Source of the DNA: Epiperipatus broadwayi
Taxonomy: Eukaryota > Onychophora > Udeonychophora > Euonychophora > Peripatidae
DNA: 64,000 nucleotides
Direction of reading: 5' to 3'
NCBI GenBank assembly: GCA_028023455.1
Contig: JAQFVV010006706.1
Span: 310,001-374,000, forward strand
The translations under genes were made by a program, and so were the position numbers. Each line of letters opens with the position of its first letter. The stretch's first letter is position 1. This document shows, in pieces, positions 12,724-24,149 of this stretch. A model generated the notes under the pieces. The model saw only the letters and a program-made list of their open reading frames with translations. It had not been told where the DNA came from and ran no database searches.

Positions 12724-12949
12724 TGTTAGAATGCAGTTTGAAACTCATAATTGTAGTTTGAATGTTATGATTGACTATTTGTTTGTCTATATTAAGAATA
12801 GGTTATATTTATCTATTTAATAATGTTTATTTAAACTTTTTTGTATATTTATAATAGACTTAATGTTAACCTTAGACATATAAGAATAAATTGGGATGAA
12901 TTAATTGCATCTGTATACTGTTACACTAATTTGATTGATTTTCTAATAT

Positions 12950-13549
12950 TAAAGTAAACATATAAAAAATAAAAAAGTTAATCTTTATAATATTACAAAT
13001 TATTAAAAAAAATGCATACTGTAGAAATTATAAAAAAGATGAAAGTATATTGATTTTTATTAGAGAAAATATATTTGTTGAAAAAATTGAAAGTCAATTT
13101 TAATATCTTTGAAGCCATTCATATAACTTTTGAATTAAATAGCAGTAAAGTTACGTTATTTAACAATATATAGACCGCCAGTTATAGATTAATTAAAATC
13201 ACAATTAAAATGTTTTAGATTTACTAAGAATGAAATAAAAATAATAGGTAATATGAACATTGATTTATGTAAAAATTCCTAAAATGTTGAAGATTATACA
13301 AATGCATTAGCTACTTATGGATTCTTCATCATGTTAAAACATACACAAGAGGATAATTATATTAATATAAGTTCCTTATGCATTGATCACATTAATACAA
13401 GCTAATGCAAAATAATATGTTATTGCTGTTATTAAAAAAAAGTTTTCTGATCATTATTTTACATTTATATCTAGTCTAAACAAAATACAATATAATAGAA
13501 TATCAGAAATAGTGGACAACAAGTTGATATTATATAATAATAAATTAGT
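12950..13549 (+). mobile_element. decayed Jockey/CR1-like LINE, endonuclease part (piece 1 of 4)
   Basis: The broken translation gives a typical APE endonuclease series: NIYRPP with an in-frame stop nearby (about 13150-13180), IKIIGNMNIDLCK (the usual GDFNIDL position), YTNALATYGFF, SSLCIDHINTS (T.IDHI block), then SDHYFTFI. Order and spacing match Jockey/CR1/L2-group LINEs, but many stops and frameshifts are present. The frame is interrupted at 13550 by a TIR element and picks up again after about 14291. The exact clade cannot be fixed by eye. Confidence 0.7.
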
Positions 13550-14291
13550 TAGTCTGAACAGGCACTAAACTGTATTCAATGTGTTTTAAGATCATACTAT
13601 TAACTCACTGTAAATCACAAGATTTCACGTAAGTTAATTTGTAAATGAAATAGTGGATTTAAACAATGAAGAAAACAACTACTTCACACTTCCAAATCAA
13701 GATGCTTCAGATTTGCCTATATAAATGGACTTTTAGGTTAAAGATAAGATTGCCACTCTTATCTTTATAAAAATCACTATTTTGTGTCATGGTTTGAAAG
13801 ATCCCTCTATCGGCAAAATATGCTTGATTATTGCGAATTTTGAAGCGTATTGTTTACAGGTTAGTGCCTGTTCAGACTATTTACATAAGCTTTCTGTGCA
13901 CTCTATAAATTAATTACTACTCTTCAATAGTTTATAGAATTTCCAACATTAAGATTGTATTATTAATTTCTGTAAATCGCAAGATTTCGCATAAGTTAAT
14001 TTGTAAAGGAAATAGTGGATTTAAACAGTGAGTGAAGACAACTACTTCATGCTTTCAAATCAAGATGCTTCAGATTTGCCTATATAAATGAACATTTAGG
14101 TTAAAGATAAGATGGTCATTCTTATCTTTATAAAAGTCACTATCTTGTATCGTGGTATGGAAAATCCTTCTGTTGGCAAAATATGCTTGATTATTGTGAA
14201 TTTTAAAGCTCATTGAATACAGGTTAGTGCCTGTTCAGACTATGTACATAAGCTGTCTCTGCACTCTATAAATTAATTACTACTCATCAAT
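13550..14291. mobile_element. TIR (MITE-like) element with internal tandem duplication
   Basis: The 32-bp ends at 13550-13581 (TAGTCTGAACAGGCACTAAA...) and 14211-14242 (...TTAGTGCCTGTTCAGACTA) are inverted copies with one mismatch. The inner sequence is a direct duplication with a period of about 360 bp: 13606-13930 is repeated at 13970-14291 (CTGTAAATCRCAAGATTTCRC, then GATGCTTCAGATTTGCCTATATAAATG, then CACTCTATAAATTAATTACTACTC). Each unit ends with the CAGGTTAGTGCCTGTTCAGACTA terminus, so the 3' TIR occurs twice (13857-13879 and 14220-14242). The duplicated unit extends about 50 bp past the TIR, so either the duplication followed insertion or the true end is further out. No transposase is encoded. 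Confidence 0.65.
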
Positions 14292-14953
14292 AAATTAATT
14301 AAAAAATGTTTACAAGAAACTGGCTAGAATGGAGTCAAAAAAATTAATGGCAATAATAATATGTATAAAAAGTTTTTAAAAATATCAAAAATGTATGCAA
14401 TAATTCACAAGAAATCAAAAAATAATAAAAAGTTCAGTGTTAATTGGTTAAATAAATAAAAATATTGAAATTAATACAAGAAAAAAAACTTATGGAAAGA
14501 ATGTAAAAAATTAAATAAAATTGTGATTTTTTTTCTGAAATATAATTCATTAAGAAATAAAGTTAATTCTATAATAACAGAAGGGGAAATAAGAAAAGCT
14601 TGGAGAAAAATAAATGAAATATTATTAAGGAAATCAACTTCTATAAATGATGAACGTTTTAAAATTTTTAATATAAATGATTGTTTTCATTCTAGCAAAT
14701 ACTTTTAATACTATATTTATAAAAAAAATTAACAAACTAAAACAAATTAATCATGATAGTAATATTTCCAAAATGTATAATAGTCAATCTCATTCAATTT
14801 TTATGCCAAATTTAAGATTTGCATGAAATAATAAAAGAATATAGAGTAATATAAGCCCAGGTATAAATACATTGAGAATTGTAATCATAAAAAATTATAT
14901 TGACATTCTATCAGATGTTATAATTTGTATAATTAATAAAATAATAGAAAGTA
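14292..14953 (+). mobile_element. decayed Jockey/CR1-like LINE, linker to RT start (piece 2 of 4)
   Basis: Translations in shifting frames give a lysine-rich endonuclease-to-RT linker (LKYNSLRNKVNSIITEGEIRK, 14535 onward). At about 14896-14953 comes LSDVIICIINKIIES, the segment that in this group stands just before the G-x-FP...VIP.FKSG motif of the reverse transcriptase. That next motif is found at 16158 onward, beyond the inserted element. Confidence 0.6.
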
Positions 14954-16155
14954 CACCGGGGTCTTTTTTTACGCAGACTTATTTAACATGATTTTGAAGT
15001 TACACGATTCGTGTTTCACCGGAAGTCGACCTCCAATAATGCACTATTACTTTAAATAATAAATTTTGTGCACTTACATTATATTGAAAGTAATAGCACA
15101 TTATTGGAATTCAACTTTCATTTTAGTAATTTCAATATTTTCAGTGCTTTATAATAGTAAGATTTTATGCAATAATGAAATTTAAATCATGATTTCCACA
15201 TTTTATGTATACACACATTAAATTTTACAAGATTATAATGTAAATTTGTTCAAACATTGTGCGTGTTAATTTTGCATTTTAAATCACATTCTGTTTTTGC
15301 TTTTTAAAAAAGAATGTAATCAATTATTAATCATTTAGTGTCCATAAGTTTATTTTTAAAAGGTCAGTAATAGCAGTGGGCACAATTAAAAATTAAAATC
15401 TGATTTTTAATTGTAATTAACAATTTAAAAATTACTTACGGGTGACTTGAAATTAATGTGATGTAAAATGAAATTTTATTTTTAAACGGAATTGAAAATT
15501 AAAGACAAAAATAATAATTTAATTTTTAGTTGTTAGTTTTAATTAAATTTTTCCCAGTAGTGGTGAATAAATGTTTTTTTATTATCATAAGTCTAAGTTC
15601 ATAAATAATTAACAAAATCATTGTCGTCGTCAACAGAAAACCATTAACACAACATAAGAGTGATCTTGGCGCTAGTTGTATTTCCTCTTGTGAGAATAAT
15701 TGCTGAGATATTCTTGACTTTGTTTAAGGAGAAGCCAAATACATCACATCACATCACATGAGAATCTGATTTTTTACTAGTTTGCAAATGAATGTGTTTT
15801 TGGGAAAATAGTAATAATAATTAAAACGTGTATAAAAAAATGTAAATTACTGTTCTGTAAATTATGCATAAAAATATATTATTTTGAATAAAATTAAATA
15901 TTATAGTTAAAAAAAAGTTTGTCTTTTATCATTTTTTTTTCAAATTTGAAATTTTTTATTAGTCATATTTTATTTCCTTATTTTTTTTTTGCGCGAATTT
16001 TAAAGTAATTTTACATTGGTGCTTTGCTTTTACATGAATTTTGAAAAATCACAGACCGCACCCCCTCTTTTTCAATGTAAGTTACATCTATTTTTGCGTG
16101 ATTTCGTTTGCATGTGTTTTCTGAGGAACCTATCACGTAAAACGAGACCCAGGTA
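14954..16155. mobile_element. TA-flanked TIR DNA transposon (nonautonomous), 1.2 kb
   Basis: The left end CACCGGGGTCTTTTTTTACG and the right end read inward on - (TACCTGGGTCTCGTTTTACG) are inverted copies. TA is present on both sides (14952-14953 and 16156-16157), and the interrupted LINE reading continues across. A TA duplication is characteristic of the Tc1/mariner superfamily and some relatives, but no transposase is seen, so the superfamily is unproven. Inside are a 22-bp inverted pair (CCAATAATGCACTATTACTTTA near 15032 and its complement near 15087) and a nested LINE 3' end at 15664-15757. Confidence 0.65.
15664..15757 (+). repeat. very short 3' end of a LINE with CACAT tail
   Basis: GAGATATTCTTGACTTTGTTTAAGGAGAAGCC followed by (ACATC)n matches, in reverse orientation, the end of the - strand LINE at 57.30-59.85 kb (57305-57362: its AGATATTCTTGACTTCATTTAAGGAGAAGCC plus CACATCACAT). 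Two independent copies ending in the same microsatellite indicate that this is the authentic 3' terminus of that LINE family. This copy lies inside the TIR element. Confidence 0.6.
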
Positions 16156-17248
16156 TAGTTGAGTTTCCTACATGAGATTAAACACATTTAACATAATACA
16201 AGTTTATAAATCTGGTGGTAAAAAGAAGTTTAATAACTATAGAGTTATATTTAATCTTCCTTCAGTTGCTAAAATAATAGAAAAATATATATTTATAAAA
16301 TAAAAAATTAACTAAAATATTTTTTAAATAAAAACAATATGGATAGTGCATTAAATGATAAAAAATATGTAACTCTAATTTTTTTTAGATTTTTATAAGA
16401 ATTTTGACATCATTGAGCATACAAAATTGATTCACAGTTTACAAAATTGTTGATTTAGAGAAAATTGCTCAGTTCTTGTTTAAAAATTATTTAAATGATA
16501 GTTATGTTGTATCAAAAATCTCAAATGTATTGAGTAATTAGCAAAAAAAAATATTCGGAGTTCACCAAGGTTATATCATTAGCATATTGTTGTTTCTGAT
16601 TTCATAAATGATCTAAGAAATATTACTGTTAAAGAATCAATGTATCAATATGCAGATAATACTGTTATTATGAATTTAAATAACAATATTGATATTGCAA
16701 TTAAAAAATGTCAAGAAAGTTTGAACAAAAGTGCCTTTTGATCTTTTGAGGAGGAATTTATATAAATGGAGAAAAAGCAAAACATATATTAATATGTCAC
16801 ATGAATTATAAAAATATTGATATACACTTGCATTCAAATAAGTGTTTTATGACAAGAATATAATGATAATAAGTGTATAAATCTAGAACAAGTAAAATAT
16901 ATTAGACACCTTGGAATGGTGATAGATGAAAAAGTGTTTTGGAAACATCACATAAACATACTAGTTAATAAGTTTAAATGTTTTATAACAATGTTCTTCA
17001 AAATCAAATATATTTTGCCTTTAAATATTGTCATTGTTATATATAATCTTTTATATGAATCTTTATTCAGATATTAAATAACACTTTTATGGTTTTGCAA
17101 GCTTTTCTAATATTAATAGATTATCATTATTGCAAAAAAGAATAATTAATCTAATAAAAGAAAATTGTGTATAAAAAAGTGAATACAAAAATAATATTCC
17201 ATTATTCAACTTCTTGGTTATATAATTATAGAGACAAAAATGATAGTA
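16156..17248 (+). mobile_element. decayed Jockey/CR1-like LINE, reverse transcriptase part (piece 3 of 4)
   Basis: Motifs in order: VEFPT (16159), YKSGGKKKFNNYRV (about 16212-16250), LPSVAKIIEKYI, LDFYKNFDIIEHTKLI (16390-16440, with N where a catalytic-type FD motif is expected as AFD), FINDLRNI and YQYADNTVIMNLN (about 16650-16680: A-D-N-T in place of the family's ADDT, so the catalytic aspartate pair is damaged), then LLQKRIINLIKENC (17120-17165). At least ten stops and shifts lie between these blocks. It breaks at 17248 and resumes at 19306. Confidence 0.75.
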
Positions 17249-19305
17249 TGTAACAATCGAAAAGAAAGTGAAGATCGAATCCAACCACAATCTGCACTAT
17301 CAGGGCGCCATCTAGGCATTTGAGCCTAGAAAAATTTATAAAGTAGGCAGATACACGCTGCTAAGATTCCACTTTATTTAAATATTCAGATCGTTAGCCC
17401 ATTGTCACTAGCTCATGGAGATGCAGAGATAATAAATAACTTGTTTAATTGCATCTTAAATATATATAAAAAAATAAAAGCCACGGCCAGAAATTAACAC
17501 CTGAAAATATTTATTTATGCACATATAAAATTTTGAATCATTTGAAATTTTGAGGAATAAATTTAATATTTTATATTTTTATATTAACTTTTAATTTTAC
17601 AGTTAAATAGCTTGCAATAATGAGTTTAATATTTTATTTAGAGGGTCGAGTATGAATAAACTATATAGACTGTATTTGAAAAGAAAAATGTTCTATCCCT
17701 TATTTAACCTTAGGCCAAAAAGTTCGCAGCCAAACCAATGTCAATCCATCGGATATATCAATGTATTCAATGCAGCATGAATACAACAACACAAAATACT
17801 ATACTGTCGAAATGTTCATCTGAACAGTAAGTAGAGTTAGAGAAGACATTGTCTCTCAACCAACAGGACTGCTACATCTGTTGGTGAGAAGAACAATAAA
17901 CAAAAATCTCCATAGGAAAAGACTGTTCCTTTTTGCCGACTTACAATCCCATCCATAGGCAAACAGAAGGTGTGTGGCATATATATGCAATCTTGCCCAT
18001 AGTGGATCTCCTGCTACATTTACTAATTACATCAATACATCTAATCCATTGACCCAATTTAACTGTGAAACAAATAACCAAAGATTACCCTCCCTTAAAC
18101 TATATATATAACTTTACAAATCTATACAGCTATTCCCGTCCGACTTTAATTTAACCTTTAGATACGTTCGCACAGATGAATTTTATACAATTTGTTTTAT
18201 AATGTTGAGTATAGATCGGCTGCACAGATTCCGTGATCAAAAACATTTCAAAATAAACACAACCAATCAAAATACAAAATCATCGATAACATCAATTGCA
18301 TAGGGAATACAAAAAAAACCCAATACCATTCATCGTAAGATGCCGCAGTGACATTGATGACATATATTCCAATCGACTATGAAACAGCAACATAATTAAC
18401 CGCTAACGAATCTATGCAACGTCTATACCCAACTTAAATTTCCTCTTTTAAAATTTAAACAATAAATATTAATACAAATAAAATAATAAATGGAAATGAT
18501 TTTTATCAAATGCAAAATATATAAAATTAAACATTATTAATTGATTTGAAACTTACAAAAATCAGATAAGAGTCCACTTTAACATTTAAGTTGGTTTGTT
18601 CATTAAATTTGTCAAACCCTGATGAAAGTTCTTAATTATTTTTTTTTTTATGATTTTAAAAATTGTTTAGTTCATATAGCTTATGGTAGAAGAGTCCAGG
18701 CTCCTGTTGGCAATTCCCCTGAAGACTTTCATGGAAGACCATTCTGATATTCTGGATGTAGCCTTAGCTGGTTCATTCTGGAATCACAGTCTTTTCCTTT
18801 TTAAAATAAGTGAGAGAGAACGATATGTGCGTCCCATCGTTTGTCTCACCAAATCAAGTTGGAATTGACTGGAACTCAATATTTTTTTTTATAGTCCTCC
18901 TATGGATTCCACGAACAAAAACGTCACTGTTCAATTTTTTTGTTATGGTCCGGGCCTTTATTTGTTTCCATTGGTCAAGCTAAAATCTCTTTATTCTCTT
19001 ATCTATTTTTCATCTGACTTTTTAATTACACAGCTTTTGGATAATTAATAAACAATCATTTCCATCTACAAAAATATTTTATCTTTAAATCTTGTACTTT
19101 TTTTATAAAAAAGTACGTTCAAATACTTATTTATTTGTTTTTTTAAAAAATATTTTTAAAGTTTTGAATCTGTTCGAATATATACATTTAACAAACATTT
19201 TAATTTTAGCGTTTAGTTTGTTTTTTTTAATAAATTTATTTTTATTTGCAAACTTAAAAGTTTCTATTTCAATTTAATGTAATGGCATATTTATATATCG
19301 TTACA
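17249..19305. mobile_element. solo-LTR-like element, TGTAAC...GTTACA, 2057 bp
   Basis: It starts TGTAACAAT (17249) and ends ATCGTTACA (19305), short inverted ends of LTR form (TG...CA). It is flanked by the 4-bp duplication AGTA (17245-17248 and 19306-19309). The host LINE resumes immediately after it, which independently confirms both boundaries. No gag-pol coding is seen inside, so this is either a solo LTR left by recombination between two LTRs (4-5-bp duplications are usual for Ty3/Gypsy) or a nonautonomous element. About 17320-17780 and parts of 18010-18250 recur at 46650-47100 and about 48260-48460. Confidence 0.6.
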
Positions 19306-19800
19306 AGTACTTTCACAAAACCTTATATAAAACAACTTTAATGTGTCCATGAAAAACAGATAAATATATAGTTTCAAAACATTGTAATAAATATAGAACT
19401 AGAGCAAAAAATCATTACTTTCCTAAATTGCTTAATACTTTGCCTATTAAATTAAAAAAACTTGCAACATTATAGTGAAATGAAAAAACAAATTAAAAAA
19501 TATATTAGAGATGGGGGAAAGGGAAAAATTTGTATATAGAAAAACATATGTATCTAATGTTATGTGATCAATATTTTTATTATATAAATAATATATTATC
19601 AAAATGTAATTTATTGTTGTTATTATTAGCATATTTTATATTATGTTTAAAATTACACGTAAATGTGTAAATATTATAAAAATTTTCTTCTACATAAAAG
19701 CACAAATAGGGCTGAGTAGAAGAAGAATGACATTTGTAATTGTGCAAATATATTTTGCCATGTATTTAAATGAATGATGAATGTAATAAATTTATTTATT
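19306..19800 (+). mobile_element. decayed Jockey/CR1-like LINE, 3' end (piece 4 of 4)
   Basis: The translation around 19365-19480 gives YRTRAKNHYFPKLLNTLPIKLKKLATL, the 'N.LP..IK...SL..FK..LK' ending typical of Jockey/CR1-group ORF2 proteins. It is followed by an AT-rich 3' UTR ending in ATGAATGATGAATGTAATAAATTTATTTATTTT near 19765-19800. Together with the pieces upstream it shows that one LINE originally spanned this region. Confidence 0.65.
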
Positions 19801-19821
19801 TTAATAAACAGTATTAACATT

Positions 19822-20003
19822 TAAAAAATAATTTCACTCTCTGTCATCAAGTTGCAATTTTTAGTGTCACTATTAACATAGTAGGTCGTAAATATAAAGT
19901 GGGTTTCCACCTTTATTGTTAAATGAAGATTGCCATGACAACAGGTTGAGATTGTTGATTATTTATTGATAGTTGTATTGTCTAAGTATTGACTGCTTTT
20001 AAT
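19822..20003. repeat. dispersed repeat family E, copy 2
   Basis: Direct copy of 11539-11740: shared ATAATTTCACTCTCTGTCATC, ATTGTTAAATGAAGATTGCCATGACAACAGGTTGAGATTGTTGAT and ATTGTCTAAGTATTGACTGC. No coding. Confidence 0.6.
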
Positions 20004-20091
20004 GATGTTATACACACATGCCCACCCATGCACACTCACATACATAAATGCATAATACTAAACAGTTATCTTTATTAAAAAATATAAAAAA

Positions 20092-20146
20092 AAAAATCAA
20101 GTCAGATGTCACATGACCTAATTTAATAACCTTGTATTTACAGATG

Positions 20147-20200
<54 letters not shown>

Positions 20201-20285
20201 CTCACAAAACAAGCTCTTAACAAACTTTGTAGAATATCCCCAACCTCAAACCAGTTTCTGCTACTGGCATCCTCAGTGAGATGCT
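20092..20285. repeat. repeat with (AT)n-(AG)n expansion, relative of the hairpin at 21.3 kb
   Basis: AGTCAGATGTCACATGACCTAATTT (20099-20123) and ACAAAACAAGCTCTTAACAAACTTTGTAGAAT (20204-20235) both recur at 21281-21352. Between them lies a perfect (AT)n of about 45 bp followed by (AG)n (about 20145-20200). The microsatellite has probably expanded inside a former hairpin arm. Confidence 0.55.
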
Positions 20286-20409
20286 AAGATATTCAATCAT
20301 TAGATTAAAAATACCAGGACAAGCCTAGCACTTTATCTAATGTTTAACTATTAAGTAGAAAATCTAAATTTTTCAAACATCCATTTGTCTTCCAATCCAG
20401 CTGTCTAAA

Positions 20410-21176
20410 TTAACCTTTCCATAGGACACTTCATTATTGGCCAAGAGAGGTAAAACTCTGAAAGTTTTAATTGGTCAATTGACAAACTCTTTGATTGAAA
20501 TATTTTCATCTTTTAATATATATTAATTTTAGTTTCATTTTCAAAAAGTATATTAATTATTTGTAATGTTAGAAAAGTAAATGAATGTTTTTTCAAAAAT
20601 ATATTTTTATTTTTTATTTTATAGAATTATTCAAAAGTGGAAAAATCAAAGAAAACATTACGAAAAAATTACACGCAAAGTAAATGTCATTTATATCCTT
20701 CCCAGATTTATCATTACGAATTTTTAAAAAATTTTTTAGTAAAATTTTCAATTTACAACCGTGTAAAGTATATAATTTTTTAACAAAACCTTACTACTTT
20801 TGTAAAATAACTATATTTTCAGCAGATAATCTATAATATGTATGAAAAATAATAAAAAAACCACTCTAAAACATATATTTTCATTTTCAGCGGTGAAAAC
20901 ATATTTATTGAAATCATCAGCCAATAAGAATTGAGAATAGATTGATAATAGATTATCCAACCAATCAGCATTGGCCTTCCTCTTTTGTTCAACTTAAAAC
21001 CCTCCTAATATTGATTTTTTTACTTGTAAAATAATTCAAGAGATAGCAGCATCTTACGGAACTTTTTCTAAAGTTTCCAATGGGTATAAATAGTCACTAT
21101 AGCACAAAAAATACCCGATTTAGAGCAATCCAAAGCCTTTGATGCAGCAATGTGTTGAATCCTATTGAAAGGTTAA
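20410..21176. mobile_element. TTAA-flanked, piggyBac-type MITE
   Basis: Ends CCTTTCCATAGGA (20414-20426) and TCCTATTGAAAGG (21160-21172) are inverted copies (12 of 13). Both are flanked by TTAA (20410-20413 and 21173-21176), the exact target duplication of the piggyBac superfamily. The 759-bp interior has no transposase. It holds inverted 'ATTGGCC'-type blocks near 20435 and 20965. A decayed piggyBac transposase lies at 42.80-44.56 kb, but I cannot show that it has the same ends. Confidence 0.65.
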
Positions 21177-21280
21177 ATAGCCATATGGGACTGCACTAAG
21201 TTCAGATACACCATATAGTAATAGCTTTAACAATATAAAATCACTAAAGCCACCATAACAAAAAATAAAATTACAAAAAT

Positions 21281-21427
21281 ATCAAATCAGATGTCACATG
21301 ACCTAATTGTTATATATAGAACTCATAAAACAAGCTCTTAACAAGACTTGTAGAATCTCTCCAACCTCACTGAGGACTCCAGTAACAAAGCTTGTTAAGA
21401 GTTTATTGTGTGAGTTCTATATATAAC
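21281..21427. repeat. hairpin repeat
   Basis: Arms 21309-21352 (GTTATATATAGAACTCATAA...) and 21385-21427 (...GTGAGTTCTATATATAAC) are inverted copies at about 85-90% identity with a loop of about 30 bp. The upstream AAATCAGATGTCACATGACCTAATT is shared with 20092-20123. Confidence 0.6.
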
Positions 21428-23299
21428 ACATAAAACACAACAACCTACATTTATTGTTGTTCACATTCTAGAATTATGGCATATAAATTAACATAAATAG
21501 AAGTAAACAAACATGTTCTATTTATTCAGCTCATAATGTTGACTACAAATAATATGCTTAGCATATGGGTCCAATACCTTATAGACCAAGAATATTATGG
21601 AAGCAAAGTTAAGAAAAGTTTTATTTTTAATTTTTTTAGCTACCTTTAATTGCAGATGCTTTTAATAATTTTATATTACTTCTTGCTTAAATAGATAACA
21701 TAATCGACAACATATAATATTACACGTGCATCTTTATTATCAAATTAAGAATATAACATTCTATACATTCATTACATTTTTTTAATATTATAAAATATTA
21801 AAAATTTATCCATTTCCAATCCAACTACCCAGGATTTTAAGTAGATTATAAATGAATTGCTATAACAATAGGACAAAAATATACAATTATGGCAAGAATG
21901 TTATAAAACAAAGTTGACAAACTTTCTATTTTTAATTTATAAGATAACATTAATTTGTAATGTTTTTAATATACTTATGCATTCTACAATTAAGCAGATA
22001 ACAACTATAACAATGCATAATGCTAGACATGCATGTTGATTAACATAGAGCATATACATGCCATGTCTCATTATTACAGAATAAAGTTACAAATAGTTAC
22101 CAAAAATATAACTGTTACATCCATCAAACTAAAATTATAAATAGATTATAAGGGGGATATTATAATAAAAATATGTGTTTACATATATTTGTTTCATTTT
22201 TAAAGAAATGATTTAACAAAACTTTTTGTTGTATATATGTGGACATTAATGGAGCCACATAAACTATGTTGAAATATATAACAAATTCGATTCTTTTTAG
22301 TTTTAGTTTTCACCGTATTATTTTAGTCTACATTGTACAAATATTGAATATTTATATTTAGAAAAGCAACAGGTAATAAATAATTAAAGTTATATTTGTT
22401 CAAAAAGCTTTTTTTTTTTTTTAAAAAAAAAAAAAGGTAATTATATTTTATTTTAAGTACATAACTAATTAGGTAATTTTTTTTTGACAATTTATTAAAA
22501 TTTAAATCAAAACCAATATAAATTGATTTATATCTGCCTTACTTCAATGAAAATAAGATCTTTAGTTTTTGTTAAAAATCTAAATATTTTTAATTTTGTT
22601 AGTAGCATATTTTTTGGGGTGTTAATTGTATTAGATTTAATTTCGTAAAAACCTACACAAGTCTATTTAAGCATAATTATCGAAGCAGTAAATAAACAAC
22701 AGGTGTCCAGAAAAATGAATTGGTCAGGGAGGAAAGAAATTTTACTAAAAATAATAAATTTTAGCAAAGATTAGATAGCCTGTCTTTAATTAGGTAATTT
22801 ACTAGAAAATTGTAATTTATTAACATGGCAATAAATAATTATACTGTTTTCAAACCCAAAACAATATACCATAATCTTTTATATCTGCAGAACACCATTT
22901 ATAATTTTATTTCTCTTTTATTGTAGTTGTTGTCATTTGTAATAATATAAATAAAATGGTAATATACTCACTATCTCTGTATTATGCATATTTTTTCCAT
23001 AGTATGATGTATTCATAGATTTTATAGTTTAATGTACAGTCTCTTGTATTTTCCTGACTTAACAGTTTATCAGAAAAAAATGGTTGATAATATCAAGTGC
23101 TGTATCCAGGTGAAGGTAGCTTGGGAGCTGCAGGTAATGATGTTTTTTTTTTTGTATTGTTTGTGATAATATTTAGATATTTTATATATGTTGTACACAC
23201 ACATGAGTTGGATATTCATTTCCTGGTTCTTATGATTGACTTTCCTGGGCTTCACATTTTAACTGTTACAATAAATATGCCAAGAATATTATAAAGCAA
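21428..23299. other. AT-rich noncoding stretch
   Basis: No gene is recognised. A run of about 16 T followed by about 14 A near 22408-22437 is a homopolymer palindrome. Frames at 23070-23294 on both strands are chance overlaps of about 60 codons. Confidence 0.4.
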
Positions 23300-23830
23300 A
23301 GTTAACAAACTTTTTATTTATAACTAACTTTATTGAAAAAAACAAATGTAAGAATGATACCATTGTAAATCAAAAACATAATGGTTATCCATGTTGCTCA
23401 GGAAACCAGATGGTCTGATGTGGTCACAGGTATTGTTTAATCCAGCTTAAACAGGCTCCATGTGTTGTCAAATAAAAATCTGGATGAGATGATTCTGTCT
23501 TTATCATGAAATTCCTTCAGCTTGGAAATGAATGTGTCTTCAGGCTTGGGATTAGGAATGGTAAACTTGTTGTGACATCTGGCAACCCAGGTGGCATAAG
23601 TGATAAAGGGTGAGAGTCTTGAAGTGACATAATCCCTGGACAGGAAGCAGCTTTTGATATCTAATATTTTGTTCAGGGAAATGTGGCAGTTGTGAGTAAT
23701 GAATGTTCTGATTTTGTCATATGCTGGACAATCATTTATCAAGTGATCAAAGGTTTCAGAGGTTTTGTGGCAGTTGTGACATGTAGGATCTATGTTCTAG
23801 AAGAATATCCTGCAGTGCAGTTACAATGGC
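23300..23830 (-). mobile_element. 5'-truncated L1/Tx1-like LINE, ORF2 C-terminus
   Basis: Read on -, it opens at about 23815 with a CX2C zinc-knuckle block (CHNC, then ETFDHLINDC: C-x2-C-x8-H-x4-C, intact spacing). It continues through the 101-codon frame 23742-23437 (IDKI-like DKIRTFI, PFITYATWVARCHNKF, DNTWSLFKLD), which aligns with residues about 958-1075 of the ORF2 at 28894-32121 (FVLYSIWIVRCKSLMEL, ADTWSLIALSFS). The 3' UTR with CAATAAAG and AT-rich sequence runs to about 23300. The frame is open but lacks the reverse transcriptase and endonuclease. Confidence 0.8.
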
Positions 23831-24149
23831 TACTGTATTTTATTTGTTACAATGGCTTCCCAATGTTATGCATATTCTAAATCTTAAGAGAATTATGCCA
23901 GTGATTTTTTTTTAAATGAGATATTTTGTAGATAATAACTAATTGTTCGTGCATTATAATATATATACTTATATATAGTGCAATATAAAAAAGAAGTAAG
24001 TCACAGCATTGGAGATCAAAAGACCAGATTCCAGGTGTATAAATGTTTGCAGGAGCTGGAACCTGGCCTCTGATTCTGATGTTTTTTTTTTAAATTATTA
24101 AGAACAAGAGTTATATTTATGAGATACTGAATTGAAACAAAAATGGCTT

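Noticed and set aside
18625-18650. CTGATGAAAGTTC as a second hammerhead core
   Set aside because: No stem-II partner and no GAAA at the right distance.
20145-20200. (AT)n-(AG)n as an origin or regulatory site
   Set aside because: A simple microsatellite inside a repeat; nothing supports a function.
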